Source: Deinococcus sonorensis KR-87
Lineage (GTDB): Bacteria; Deinococcota; Deinococci; Deinococcales; Deinococcaceae
Direction: 5' to 3'
Assembly: GCF_040256395.1 (NCBI RefSeq)
Contig: NZ_CP158299.1
Coordinates: 340,001-404,000 of the forward strand
Length of the DNA stretch: 64,000 nucleotides
A program made the translations under genes and the position numbers. The notes below the pieces were generated by a model, which saw only the letters and a program-made list of their open reading frames with translations, searched no databases and was not told the origin of the DNA. Each line of letters opens with the position of its first letter. Within the stretch, counting starts at the first letter, position 1. Shown piece by piece: positions 20,013 through 28,673 of the stretch.

Positions 20013-21497
20013 ATGCGCCCCCCGCACCGCTCCCGCCTGCTGATGCTCGGCACCCTGTTGCTGCCGGTCACGCTCGCCCTGCTGGCGCTGCTGCTGCCTG
20101 GGCTCAATCCGGAAGTGGAGCTGTTCGGCCTGCACGCCGGGCTGGTGGGCACGGTGGCGGTGCTGGCGGTGGTGCTCTCGCTGCTGATCGGTCAGGTCGG
20201 CGCCCGGCAGCGCAACGTGCAGGTAACACTGCTGTCGCTGGCGTTCGCCTCCCTGACGCTGGTGTACGGCGTTCACGGCCTGGCGGCTCCGGAGCTGGGC
20301 ATGGACGGCATGTCGGACATGGCCATGGCCTCCAGCTACGACAATCCCATGATGCCGGTCGCCGCCCAGCTGGGCGCGCTGCTCACCGCCACGTGGCTGT
20401 GGCTGTCCTCGCTGGCGAGCGACACCCCGGCGTTGCGGCGGCTGGCCCGGCTGCGCGGCTCCCTCAGCGTGCTGTGGCTGCTGGTGCTGACAGCGCTGAT
20501 GGCCCTGCTGTTCGTGCCGGGCATGGCGCACCGGCTGGTGCCGGACGGCGTCTGGTCCAGCACACTGCTGGTCCTGACCACGCTGCTGTGCGGGGTGGCG
20601 GGCCGGCAGTACTGGCAGTCGTGGCGCTACTCCAGGTTTCCGGTTCAGCTGGCCATCGTGTACGCGTCCGGCTGGCTGGGCGGCGCCCAGCTGATCATCG
20701 CGCTGGCCCCGGCCTGGACGGTCGCGTGGTGGCTCTACCACGTGATGCTGGTGGGGGTGACCGCCGCCGTGGTGGTGGGACTGCTGAGCCAGCAGCGCGG
20801 ACCGCAGCTGCCGCTGGGCACGGTGGTGCGCGGTCTGTGGAACAACGATCCGGACGACCTGCTGGCGGCGGGGCTCTCGGTCAGCGTGCAGCAGCTGGTG
20901 CTGGCCACCGAGCGGCATGATCCGTACACCGCCGGACACAGCTACCGGGTGGCCCTCCAGGCGCTGCGGCTGGCGCGGGTGGTGGGCTGCGGGCCGGAGG
21001 CGCTGCGGGCCATCACCCAGGGCGGCGTCCTGCACGACCTGGGCAAGCTGAACGTGGCCTACGAGGTGCTCAACTCCCCGGCCCGTCTGACCCCGGAGCA
21101 GTGGGCCCAGATTCAGCAGCACCCACTGTACGGTTACGAGCGCTGCCGCCAGCTGGGGTATCTGCCGGAGGAGCTGGGCATCATCCGCTCGCACCACGAA
21201 CGCTGGGACGGCACCGGCTACCCGGACCGGCTTGCGGGAGACGCCATCCCGCTGCTGGCCCGCATCCTGAGCGTTGCGGACGTGTATGACGCCCTCACCA
21301 GTCAGCGCGCCTATAGGCAGCCGTGGAGCCATCAGCAGGCCAACCAGCACCTCCAGGAGGAGGCCGGCCGCATGTTCGACCCGGCCCTCGTGGACCTGTG
21401 GCTGCAGCTCCCGCCGCTGGACCTCGGGACCACGTCGTTGCCCGACTGGGCCCTGCCGACCAGCACGCCCGGGCCGTTCCAGGTGGCGCCCATCTGA
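20013..21497 (+). CDS. membrane HD-GYP phosphodiesterase
   Basis: 494 aa. The N-terminal ~265 residues carry about seven predicted helices with a Met/Asp-rich stretch (MDGMSDMAMASS) between them. The C-terminal half is an HD-GYP domain: H341-D342-LGK, H394-H395-ERWD-GTGYP-DRLAG and VADVYDALTS. The domain degrades cyclic-di-GMP or related cyclic dinucleotides. The multi-helix front may be a sensor, and the Met-rich loop could bind metal; both are inference. It stands alone, under its own promoter. Confidence 0.85.
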   Translation: MRPPHRSRLLMLGTLLLPVTLALLALLLPGLNPEVELFGLHAGLVGTVAVLAVVLSLLIGQVGARQRNVQVTLLSLAFASLTLVYGVHGLAAPELGMDGMSDMAMASSYDNPMMPVAAQLGALLTATWLWLSSLASDTPALRRLARLRGSLSVLWLLVLTALMALLFVPGMAHRLVPDGVWSSTLLVLTTLLCGVAGRQYWQSWRYSRFPVQLAIVYASGWLGGAQLIIALAPAWTVAWWLYHVMLVGVTAAVVVGLLSQQRGPQLPLGTVVRGLWNNDPDDLLAAGLSVSVQQLVLATERHDPYTAGHSYRVALQALRLARVVGCGPEALRAITQGGVLHDLGKLNVAYEVLNSPARLTPEQWAQIQQHPLYGYERCRQLGYLPEELGIIRSHHERWDGTGYPDRLAGDAIPLLARILSVADVYDALTSQRAYRQPWSHQQANQHLQEEAGRMFDPALVDLWLQLPPLDLGTTSLPDWALPTSTPGPFQVAPI

Positions 21498-21581
21498 AGA
21501 CATGCCCGGCCACGCTTGAGCTTGTTTTCACCCCGCACCTCAGAGTGGCGCGTACCGTGCGGACACAAGGGGGACACAGCC

Positions 21582-21884
21582 ATGCCAGACGCCTGGAGCA
21601 ACAAGGACGAACGCCAGTACCAGCACGTCAAGGAGAGCGAAGAGGCGCGCGGGGCCTCTGAGGACCGGGCCGAGGAGATCGCGGCGCGCACCGTCAACAA
21701 GCACCGCCGCGAGGAAGGCCGCACCCCCAACCGGCGCACCCAGGGCACCGGCAACCCCAATGCCGCCCTCACGGACCTGAGCCGCGACGAGCTGTACAAC
21801 CGCGCCAAGGAAGCGGGCATTGGCGGACGCAGCCGCATGAGCAAGGACGCCCTGGTACAGGCCCTCCAGAAGCAGCACGCCTGA
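21582..21884 (+). CDS. small basic protein with Rho-N-like domain
   Basis: 100 aa. The N-terminal half has the conserved signature NKDERQYQHVKES followed by SEDRAEEIAARTVNKHRREE, often annotated as plasmid-stabilisation-like. The C-terminal ~35 residues (SRDELYNRAKEAGIGGRSRM) form a Rho-termination-factor N-terminal or SAP-like nucleic-acid-binding helix-extended-helix. Probably a DNA/RNA-binding stress protein; no toxin or antitoxin partner is nearby. The ATG at 21582 follows AAGGGGG; earlier in-frame starts add unrelated residues. Confidence 0.7.
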   Translation: MPDAWSNKDERQYQHVKESEEARGASEDRAEEIAARTVNKHRREEGRTPNRRTQGTGNPNAALTDLSRDELYNRAKEAGIGGRSRMSKDALVQALQKQHA

Positions 21885-21927
21885 AGCGTCACGGGGCGAG
21901 GCACAGCCGGAGGCGCGGGCCAGCGGC

Positions 21928-21933
21928 TAGACT
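21928..21933 (+). promoter_or_regulatory. leaderless -10 hexamer, thioesterase gene
   Basis: TAGACT 6 nt before the ATG at 21940. Confidence 0.5.
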
Positions 21934-21939
21934 CGCCCC

Positions 21940-22350
21940 ATGACTTCTGATTCCTCTGCTCCCCCCACCCTGCCGGCGCCGCGCAGCTCCGCGCGCATGC
22001 TGGAACTGGTGTTCCCCAAGGACCTGAACGGCCACGGCACGGCCTTCGGGGGGTTTGTATTGTCCCTGATGGACAAGGCCGCCAGCATGGCCGCCATCCG
22101 GCACGCAAAAGGCAGCGTGGTGACCGCTCGCATGGAGGCGGTGGACTTTCACCTCCCGATCCGGCGCGGCGACGCGGTGGCGCTGGAAGCGGAGGTGATT
22201 CACACCGGGCGCACCAGCATGCGCGTCAAGGTGGACGTGTACCGCGAAACGCTCGCCACCGGCGAGCAACAGCTCGCCACCAGTGGCGTGTTCGTGTTCG
22301 TGCATGTGGACGAGGAGGGCCGCCCCGCCCGTATCGGTCCGCAGCCCTGA
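21940..22350 (+). CDS. acyl-CoA thioesterase (hotdog fold)
   Basis: 136 aa, YciA/BACH-like hotdog enzyme that hydrolyses acyl-CoA. Signature: [20 protein letters not shown] with the family's N-h-x-G-x-x-F-G-G pattern, then [13 protein letters not shown] and [16 protein letters not shown]. The stop overlaps the next ATG (TGATG), coupling it to the histidine phosphatase. A role in fatty-acid or CoA homeostasis is likely; substrate length cannot be read. Confidence 0.85.
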   Translation: MTSDSSAPPTLPAPRSSARMLELVFPKDLNGHGTAFGGFVLSLMDKAASMAAIRHAKGSVVTARMEAVDFHLPIRRGDAVALEAEVIHTGRTSMRVKVDVYRETLATGEQQLATSGVFVFVHVDEEGRPARIGPQP

Positions 22351-22970
22351 TGCGCCTGACCCTGGTGCGGCACGGCATCACCACCTGGAACCGTGAGGGG
22401 CGCTGGCAGGGCCACACCGACACCCCACTTTCTCCGGAGGGCGAGGCCCAGGCGCGGCGGCTGGCTGTCCGTCTGCGGCACGCCCACTTCGATCAGGTGT
22501 GGAGCAGCGACCTGCAGCGCGCTCAGCAGACGGCCCAGCTCGCGCTGCCGGGCCGCACGCCCCAGCTGGATCCTCGCCTGCGCGAGGTGCATTTCGGTCA
22601 GTACGATGGCCACACCTACGCCGAGAACCGGGTGCACCCCGAGTTCGAGCAGTGGCAGCAGGACAGCTGGACCCAGGCACCACCCGGCGGGGAGAGCCTC
22701 CGCGCGGTGGGCGAGCGCGCCCGCGCCTGGGCCGAGCAGCTGACGGACGGGCAGGAGGTGGTGGCCTTCACGCACGGCGGCACGGTGCGGGCGCTCACCA
22801 GCCTGCTGCTGGCGTGGCCCACCGCAGCGCAGCCGGGCGCCGCGCTGCCGTTTCCGCTGCGGCTGCTGCACGCTTCCATCACCCGGCTGGTGCGTGAGGA
22901 GGGCCGCTGGGCGCTGGAGACCTGGAACGACATCGGCCACCTGGAACGCTGGGCCGGCGCGGCAGATTGA
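22350..22970 (+). CDS. histidine phosphatase family protein
   Basis: 206 aa, phosphoglycerate-mutase-like. The catalytic LVRHGITTWNREGRWQG is at the N-terminus, with SSDLQRAQQTAQ, LREVHFGQYDGHTY (acid) and the second His in VVAFTHGGTVR. Cofactor-dependent mutases are longer, so a broad-specificity phosphatase is more likely. Coupled to the thioesterase by TGATG. Confidence 0.85.
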   Translation: MRLTLVRHGITTWNREGRWQGHTDTPLSPEGEAQARRLAVRLRHAHFDQVWSSDLQRAQQTAQLALPGRTPQLDPRLREVHFGQYDGHTYAENRVHPEFEQWQQDSWTQAPPGGESLRAVGERARAWAEQLTDGQEVVAFTHGGTVRALTSLLLAWPTAAQPGAALPFPLRLLHASITRLVREEGRWALETWNDIGHLERWAGAAD

Positions 22971-23005
22971 GGCACGCCCAAGGCGCACCCCTCCAGCCCC
23001 CTTGC

Positions 23006-23011
23006 TAGCCT
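23006..23011 (+). promoter_or_regulatory. leaderless -10 hexamer, PHP gene
   Basis: TAGCCT 7 nt before the ATG at 23019. It would drive the histidinol-phosphatase-like gene and the overlapping polX-like gene. Confidence 0.5.
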
Positions 23012-23018
23012 GTGCAGC

Positions 23019-23819
23019 ATGACGCTGCCGCAAGGACTCTACGACTCGCACCTGCACACCCCGCTGTGCGGCCACGCCAGCGGCCACCCGCGCGAGTACG
23101 CTCAGGCGGCCCTGGACGCGGGCCTGAGCGGCATCTGCTTCACTGACCACATCCCGATGCCGCGCTGGTACGACGCGCCCTGGCGGATGCGCCGCGATCA
23201 GCTGGACGAGTACATCCAGACGGTGCAGGAGGTGCAGCGGGAGTTTGCCGGTCGGCTGGACGTGCGGCTGGGCCTGGAGGCCGACTTTCACCCGGGCACC
23301 GAGGGCTACGTGGCGGAGGTGCTGGAGGCGCACCCCTGGGACTACGTGATCGGGTCGGTGCATTACCTGGGCGCCTGGGGGTTCGACAACCCCGAATTTG
23401 TGGACGAGTACGAGCGCCGCGACCTGGGCACCCTGTACCGTCACTACTACGCGCTGATCGAGGGGGCGGCCCGCAGCGGCCTTTTCGACGCCATCGGGCA
23501 CCTGGACCTGCCCAAGAAGTTCGGGCACCGTGACCCGCAGGGTGCGGCGGCGCTTCGGGCGCTGGATACCATCGCGCTGCAGGGCCTGAGCCTGGACTAC
23601 AACACGGCGGGCCTGCGCAAGCCGGTCGCCGAGGCGTACCCGGCCCCGGATCTGCTGCAGGCGGCGGCCGCGCGGCAGATTCCGTTCGTGCTGGGCAGCG
23701 ACGCGCACCGCCCGGGTGAGGTGGGCAGCGCGTTCGTGCAGGCGCTGGACACCGTCCTGGCCGCCGGTGGACGCGTCATCACGTATCAGCAACGCACCAG
23801 GCAGGACAATCAGGCATGA
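23019..23819 (+). CDS. histidinol-phosphatase, PHP type
   Basis: 266 aa, HisK-like PHP phosphoesterase. Metal motifs: DSHLHTPLCGHASG, CFTDHIP, GLEADFHPG, IGSVHYLG, AIGHLDL and GSDAHRPGEVG. The length and motif order match the HisJ/HisK family that dephosphorylates histidinol phosphate in histidine synthesis. Its stop overlaps the following polX-like ATG (ATGA), so two PHP proteins are made from one transcript. A nuclease-related role is an alternative. Confidence 0.82.
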   Translation: MTLPQGLYDSHLHTPLCGHASGHPREYAQAALDAGLSGICFTDHIPMPRWYDAPWRMRRDQLDEYIQTVQEVQREFAGRLDVRLGLEADFHPGTEGYVAEVLEAHPWDYVIGSVHYLGAWGFDNPEFVDEYERRDLGTLYRHYYALIEGAARSGLFDAIGHLDLPKKFGHRDPQGAAALRALDTIALQGLSLDYNTAGLRKPVAEAYPAPDLLQAAAARQIPFVLGSDAHRPGEVGSAFVQALDTVLAAGGRVITYQQRTRQDNQA

Positions 23820-25549
23820 CCGAGCCGCCGCTGGACATCGAGACGGGCGAGGTGGTCCAGGGCCTCAAGGCGCTGGTGTCGGTGCTCAAGCGCACCGCCG
23901 ACCTGCTGGACGTGCTGAACGCCGAAGCCTTCCGGGCCAATGCCTTCCGGGGCGCGGCCCGTAGCCTGGAGGGCCTGAACACTCCGCTTCCCGAGTTGCG
24001 GGCCCGCAGCTTCCGGGGCATTCCGAAGGTGGGACCGGCCATCGCCACCGAGCTGAGCCGCTACACCGAAACCGGCGTGTTCGAGCCGCTGGAGGAGGCC
24101 GCCAGCCAGATTCCGCCAGGCGTGCTGAGCCTGTTCCAGGTGCGCGGCCTGGGCCCCAAGAAGATCCAGGCGCTGTGGCATGCCGGCATCCTGTCGCTGG
24201 AAACGCTGCGCGAGGCGGCCCACGACGGCCGGCTGGCGGCCATCAAGGGCTTTGGGGCCAGGAGTGCCGCCACCCTGCTGGAAGCTGCCGATTTCGCGCT
24301 GGAGTCCCAGTCGCGGCAGCTGCTCAACACCGCCCTGGCGCTGGGGGTGCAGGCGGCCGGCTGGCTGGAGGGCCTGACGCCGCGCCTGAGCGGCGAGCTA
24401 CGGCGCGGCTTGGACACGGTGGGCGTGCTGCGCCTGACCGTCACCGGCACGGCCGAGCAGGTGCTGGAGCAGCTGCAGGGCCATGTGGAGCAGCTGGAGC
24501 CGGCGGAAGGCAAGCCGCTGGTGACCGGACGGCTGGAAGGCCTCCCGCTGGAAGTGGGCTACGCCGACGCGGAAGCCCGTGGCGCGCTGGACCTGACCTT
24601 CGGTGGGGGCAGCCAGTACCGCCACAACGCCCGCGCCCGCGCGGACGAACTGGGGCTGCACCTGAGCGGGCGCGGCCTGCGCCGGGGCGAAGAGCGTCTC
24701 AGCACCCCGCAGGAACTCGACGTGCTGGAGGCGCTTGGCTGGCCGGCCGTGCCGCCAGAGTACCGGGAGGCCGAGCATCTGGCGTACGGCCTGGAGCGGC
24801 TGCCAGCCACCAGCGAGCTGATCCAGCCGCGCGACATTCTGGGCATGCTGCATACCCACAGCACCTGGTCGGACGGCGCGGTCAGCATCGAGGGCATGGC
24901 GCGTGAGGCGCTGCGGCTGGGCCACCAGTACCTGGGCACCGCCGACCACTCGGGGGCCGCCTACTACGCCAACGGCCTGGACGCGGCCCGGCTGCGCGCC
25001 CAGCTGCGCGAGGTGCGGGAACTGCAGGGCGCCGGCATTCCGCTGGTGGCCGGCAGCGAGGTGGACATCCTAGAGGACGGCTCGCTGGACTACCCGGACG
25101 AGCTGCTGGCGGAGCTGGACTACGTGGTGGCGAGCGTCCACAGCCTGTTCACCCTGGACAGCGCCCGCCAGACCGAGCGGCTGGTGCGGGCCGCCTCGCA
25201 CCCGCTGGTCACAGTGCTGGGCCACCCCACCGGACGCCTGCTGCTGCGGCGGCCCGGCTACGCCCTGGATCTGGAGGCGGTGCTGGAGGCCTGCGCCGAA
25301 CGCGGCACGGTGGTGGAGATCAATGCCAGCCCGTACCGGCTGGACCTGGACTGGCGGGTCGCGCTGCGCTGGCGCGACCGCCTGAAGTTCGCCATCAACA
25401 CCGATGCCCACAGTCTGGGGGGGTTGCAGGACACCCGCTACGGCGTGATGGTGGCGCGCAAGGCTGGGCTGACGCCCACACAGGTCGTCAATACCATGAC
25501 CCAGGGGGAATTTATGACGTTTGTTGCACAGCAGCGGGCGGCCCGGTGA
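23816..25549 (+). CDS. polX: PolX-like protein with C-terminal PHP nuclease
   Basis: 577 aa, with the layout of bacterial DNA polymerase X. There is an 8-kDa-like helical start (residues 10-60), HhH-rich DNA binding (FRGIPKVGPAIA, VRGLGPKKIQALW), a palm-like region (about 190-320) and a C-terminal PHP domain from H346-T-H348-S through GTADHSG, ASVHSLF, LGHPTGR and NTDAHSLGG. The PHP ligands look complete, so 3'-5' exonuclease or AP-site phosphodiesterase activity is supported. The palm lacks the usual GSxRRG...GDxD: the matching stretch reads GELRRGLDTVGVLRL. D. radiodurans PolX is known to take part in double-strand break repair. Confidence 0.88.
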   Translation: MTEPPLDIETGEVVQGLKALVSVLKRTADLLDVLNAEAFRANAFRGAARSLEGLNTPLPELRARSFRGIPKVGPAIATELSRYTETGVFEPLEEAASQIPPGVLSLFQVRGLGPKKIQALWHAGILSLETLREAAHDGRLAAIKGFGARSAATLLEAADFALESQSRQLLNTALALGVQAAGWLEGLTPRLSGELRRGLDTVGVLRLTVTGTAEQVLEQLQGHVEQLEPAEGKPLVTGRLEGLPLEVGYADAEARGALDLTFGGGSQYRHNARARADELGLHLSGRGLRRGEERLSTPQELDVLEALGWPAVPPEYREAEHLAYGLERLPATSELIQPRDILGMLHTHSTWSDGAVSIEGMAREALRLGHQYLGTADHSGAAYYANGLDAARLRAQLREVRELQGAGIPLVAGSEVDILEDGSLDYPDELLAELDYVVASVHSLFTLDSARQTERLVRAASHPLVTVLGHPTGRLLLRRPGYALDLEAVLEACAERGTVVEINASPYRLDLDWRVALRWRDRLKFAINTDAHSLGGLQDTRYGVMVARKAGLTPTQVVNTMTQGEFMTFVAQQRAAR

Positions 25550-25638
25550 AGCGGGTCGGCCCAGGTCTTCCGCCCCGTCTGCAGACCGCCGGTGCGTCCG
25601 GCCGCACGCAGACCGCCCCCACGCCGCAGTGCATGCGG

Positions 25639-25644
25639 TATTCT
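25639..25644 (+). promoter_or_regulatory. -10 hexamer, CRP/FNR-type gene
   Basis: TATTCT 8 nt before the ATG at 25653. Confidence 0.5.
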
Positions 25645-25652
25645 GGCCGCAC

Positions 25653-26348
25653 ATGAATTATCCCAGTCTGGTGTGGCACCTCAAACGTACAGAGCTGTTC
25701 GCCGACCTGGAACTGAACGAGCTCGAACGGGTGGCCGCCTCGACGCCCTACCGCTCGTATCAGCCGGGCGAGGTGGTCTACCGCATGGATGACCCGGCCG
25801 ACGCCCTGTATTTCGTGCGCAGCGGCCTGATCAAGATCAGCAAGCTGTTCCCGAACGGCAAGGAGGCGATCCTGGGCGTGGTGGGCCAGCACGACACCTT
25901 CGGGGAGCTGCTGCTGCAGCCGGAGGAGCGCCGGCCCACCCAGGCCGAGGCGCTGGAGCGCACCACCCTGATCGTGCTGCCCAGGAATGAGCTGCAGAAA
26001 CTGCTGAACACCAAACCGGACCTGGCCATGAAACTGATCCGGCTGATGGCTGCGCGGCTGTTCGAGGCGCAGGCCTGGAGCGCCGAGGTGAGTGCCTACA
26101 GCGCGCCCGAGCGGGTGGCGAGCCTGCTCTACCGGCTGGCCCGCGAGTTCGGCAAGCCGCACGCGCAGGGCGTGGAACTGCACCTGAAACTCAACCAGGA
26201 AGACATCGCCCGGATGGTGGGCGCCACCCGTGAAACGGTGAGTCACAGCCTGGGCAAACTGCGGCAGGAAGGCGGCATCGTGCGGGCGCGCACCCCCATC
26301 GTGGTGGACATGCAGGCGCTGCGCGACTATCTGGAAAAGGGCAGCTGA
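25653..26348 (+). CDS. CRP/FNR-family transcription regulator
   Basis: 231 aa. The cyclic-nucleotide-binding-type beta-barrel covers about residues 10-125 (YQPGEVVYRMDDPADALYFV, FGELLL), then a dimer helix, then a winged helix with recognition helix ATRETVSHSLGKLRQEG near residues 185-201. The phosphate-cassette R-S/T pair of true cAMP receptors is not obvious (LQPEERRPTQAEA), so the effector is uncertain. No N-terminal cysteine cluster, so it is not an FNR oxygen sensor. It sits about 0.4 kb upstream of the Ter cluster and could regulate it, which is only a positional guess. Confidence 0.83.
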   Translation: MNYPSLVWHLKRTELFADLELNELERVAASTPYRSYQPGEVVYRMDDPADALYFVRSGLIKISKLFPNGKEAILGVVGQHDTFGELLLQPEERRPTQAEALERTTLIVLPRNELQKLLNTKPDLAMKLIRLMAARLFEAQAWSAEVSAYSAPERVASLLYRLAREFGKPHAQGVELHLKLNQEDIARMVGATRETVSHSLGKLRQEGGIVRARTPIVVDMQALRDYLEKGS

Positions 26349-26371
26349 CACACCAGCCGGGGAGGCACGGG

Positions 26372-26632
26372 GTGAGCATCCGGGTGCATTACATCGAGGG
26401 GCGCCGCGAACAGGGCGACGACATTCAGGCGCAGCTCTCGGACCTGATGGCGCGGCTGGGCCACCGGGACGGCTTTCTGGGGGCCGAGCTGCTCGTCTCG
26501 CCGGAGCAGCCGGGGCTGTGCCTGCTGGAGAGCCGCTGGATGGGTGAGGTGCCGGCGCTGCGGGTGCCGCCCGGGTGCAAGAGCTGGAGCTTCGAGGTGG
26601 CCGAGATCTGGCAGGCCTCGCCGCAGGCCTGA
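26372..26632 (+). CDS. ABM-like dimeric alpha/beta barrel protein
   Basis: 86 aa: an N-terminal strand ([15 protein letters not shown]), a helix, [15 protein letters not shown] and LLESRWMG, consistent with the small antibiotic-biosynthesis-monooxygenase/EthD-like fold. Function unknown. GTG start with GGGGAGG a few bases upstream. It lies 23 bp after the CRP/FNR gene and is probably co-transcribed with it. Confidence 0.6.
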   Translation: MSIRVHYIEGRREQGDDIQAQLSDLMARLGHRDGFLGAELLVSPEQPGLCLLESRWMGEVPALRVPPGCKSWSFEVAEIWQASPQA

Positions 26633-26772
26633 GCGCGGCGGAACTCCCGGAGGGCGGGCGGCGTATTGAAGGTCAGGCGCACTGGTGCCTGCACACCCGG
26701 CCACTGGCCGGATGCACCGTTCTGCGGTCCCCACAGGGCCGCCCCCTTCAGAGACTCTCACAGGAGGAACAC

Positions 26773-27348
26773 ATGGCCGTATCGCTGAGCAAGGGTGGAA
26801 ACGTTTCGCTGAGCAAGGAAGCGCCGGGGCTGAAGCGCATCACGCTGGGCCTGGGCTGGGACCCGCGTCAGACCGACGGCAAGGCCTTCGACCTGGACGC
26901 GATGGTGTTCCTGGTCAACGACCAGGGCAAGGTCCGCAGCGACCAGGACTTCGTGTTCTTCAACAACAAGCAATCGGCGGACGGCTCGGTGGTGCACGGC
27001 GGCGACAACCTGACCGGGGCCGGCTCCGGCGACGACGAGACGGTCAACATCGACCTGGAGAAGGTGCCGGCCGACGTGCAGCGGGTGATCGCGGCCGTGG
27101 TGATCTACGAGGGCACCGAGCGCGGCCAGAACTTCGGCATGGTGGACAAGGCGTTCATCCGGGTGCTGAACGGCGAGGGCGGCAGCGAGATCGCCCGCTT
27201 CGACCTGTCAGAGGACGCCGGCACCGTAACGGCCATGATCTTCGGCGAGGTGTACCGCAACGGGAGCGAGTGGAAGTTCAAGGCCATCGGCCAGGGCTAC
27301 AACGAGGGCTTCCAGGCACTGGTCCGCAGCTACGGCGTCAACGCCTGA
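26773..27348 (+). CDS. TerD family stress protein 1
   Basis: 191 aa, single TerD domain. TerD proteins bind calcium and belong to tellurite-, phage- and DNA-damage-stress systems. Family landmarks: [35 protein letters not shown], the acidic [16 protein letters not shown] calcium loop, and a C-terminal [24 protein letters not shown] precedes the ATG at 26773. First gene of the Ter arm, followed by a long hairpin. Closely resembles the TerD protein at 30657. Confidence 0.92.
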   Translation: MAVSLSKGGNVSLSKEAPGLKRITLGLGWDPRQTDGKAFDLDAMVFLVNDQGKVRSDQDFVFFNNKQSADGSVVHGGDNLTGAGSGDDETVNIDLEKVPADVQRVIAAVVIYEGTERGQNFGMVDKAFIRVLNGEGGSEIARFDLSEDAGTVTAMIFGEVYRNGSEWKFKAIGQGYNEGFQALVRSYGVNA

Positions 27349-27357
27349 GCACGGAAC

Positions 27358-27391
27358 GCCGGCCCAGCACCCCCAGCGGGTGTGGGCCGGC
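27358..27391 (+). terminator. intra-operon hairpin
   Basis: Nine-base arms (GCCGGCCCA and TGGGCCGGC) enclose a second inner stem CACCC/GGGTG. There is no T-run after it, so it may act as a partial terminator or an RNA-stability element between the first TerD gene and the next gene. Confidence 0.5.
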
Positions 27392-27409
27392 TGCCGTGTG
27401 GGAGCCCCC

Positions 27410-28648
27410 ATGCCTGAAGTGATTCGTGGACAGCGCCTGAAACTTGCGGACCTGACCCCGGCCCTGCAGCTGGAACTGGCGGTGCAGTTGCAGGGCCCCG
27501 CCCCGGCCTATGACGTGAGCGTCATGGGGCTGGATCAGGCCGGCAAACTCTCCGACGACCGCTACATGGTGTTCTATAACCAGCCGCGCAGCCCGGAAGG
27601 CGCGGTGCAGCTGCAGGGCAACGCCGCCGGGGAAACTCGCTTTGCGGTGGACCTCTCGCGGCTGCCCGGCACGGTGCCGCGCCTGATGATCACGGCCAGC
27701 GTGGAGGGCAGCACCTTCGGCCAGCTGGGCAGCGGCACCCTGCTGCTGCGCTCGGGCGGGCAGGAGCTGGCGCGCTTCCGGGTGGCCGGTCAGGACTTCG
27801 GCACCGAACGGGCCGTGATCCTGGGCGAGCTGTACTTCCGGGACGGCTGGCGCTTCTCGGCGGTGGGTCAGGGCTTCGCGGGCGGGCTGGACGCGCTGGT
27901 CAAAGCCTACGGCGGTGAGGTGAGCGCGCCGGCACCGCGCCCGCAGCCACCCACCCCGGCCCCACCGCCACCGCCGCCCAGCCGGGTGGACGTGTCGCGG
28001 CCCGCAGCCGCCACCGCCCCCACCTCCCGGGTCAGCCTCAGCAAAGTGACGCTGGAGAAACAGGGGCAGACGGCCAGCATCAGCCTGAGCAAGACCGGCG
28101 GGGTGCAGCCGGTGCGCGTGAACCTCAACTGGGAACGCAACACCGTGGCGCCGCGGCGTGGCCTGCTGGGGCTGCTGGGCGGCGGGTCCGCCGAGGCCGA
28201 CCTGGACCTGGGTTGCATGTACCGCCTGAAAGACGGGCAGGCAGGCGTGGTGCAGGCGCTGGGCAACCGCTTCGGCGCGCAGCACGCCCCGCCCTACATC
28301 CATCTGGACAAGGACGACCGCAGCGGCAGCGCCCAGGACGGCGAGAACCTGGTGGTGCAGCGGCCGGACCTGATCGATCAGGTGCTGGTGTTCGCGTACA
28401 TCTACGAGGGCACCAGCACCTTCAGCAGCGTGCAGGGGCGGCTGAACATTCAGGACGTCCAGGGCAACGAGATCTTCATGCGCCTCAACAACCCCGATCC
28501 GCGCCACACCTTCTGTGCCATCGCGCTGTTCCGGAACGTGGGCGGCCGCATCGAGGTGAGCAAGGAGGAGCGCTACTTCCAGGGCCACCCCGACTGCGAC
28601 CGCCACTACGGCTTCGGCTTCCAGTGGACGGCCGGGCGCAAATCGTGA
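27410..28648 (+). CDS. tandem TerD-fold protein with proline linker
   Basis: 412 aa, TerA-like. Residues 1-175 form a TerD-like domain starting IRGQRLKLADLTPALQLEL, without the acidic calcium loop. A proline-rich linker with a run of prolines follows (about 180-205). The C-terminal part (about 215-412) is a second TerD-like domain with SISLSKTGGVQPVRVNLNWE, DLDLGCMYRLKDG and a changed acidic loop (DKDDRSGSAQDGENL). Two TerD folds in one chain suggest assembly of a multi-protein complex. GGGAG precedes the ATG. Confidence 0.8.
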   Translation: MPEVIRGQRLKLADLTPALQLELAVQLQGPAPAYDVSVMGLDQAGKLSDDRYMVFYNQPRSPEGAVQLQGNAAGETRFAVDLSRLPGTVPRLMITASVEGSTFGQLGSGTLLLRSGGQELARFRVAGQDFGTERAVILGELYFRDGWRFSAVGQGFAGGLDALVKAYGGEVSAPAPRPQPPTPAPPPPPPSRVDVSRPAAATAPTSRVSLSKVTLEKQGQTASISLSKTGGVQPVRVNLNWERNTVAPRRGLLGLLGGGSAEADLDLGCMYRLKDGQAGVVQALGNRFGAQHAPPYIHLDKDDRSGSAQDGENLVVQRPDLIDQVLVFAYIYEGTSTFSSVQGRLNIQDVQGNEIFMRLNNPDPRHTFCAIALFRNVGGRIEVSKEERYFQGHPDCDRHYGFGFQWTAGRKS

Positions 28649-28673
28649 GACGGCCGGGTACAGAACGGAACCC

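Noticed and set aside
21582..21884. Toxin-antitoxin or plasmid-addiction module
   Set aside because: The small protein is often annotated plasmid-stabilisation-like, but no partner toxin or antitoxin gene overlaps or adjoins it.
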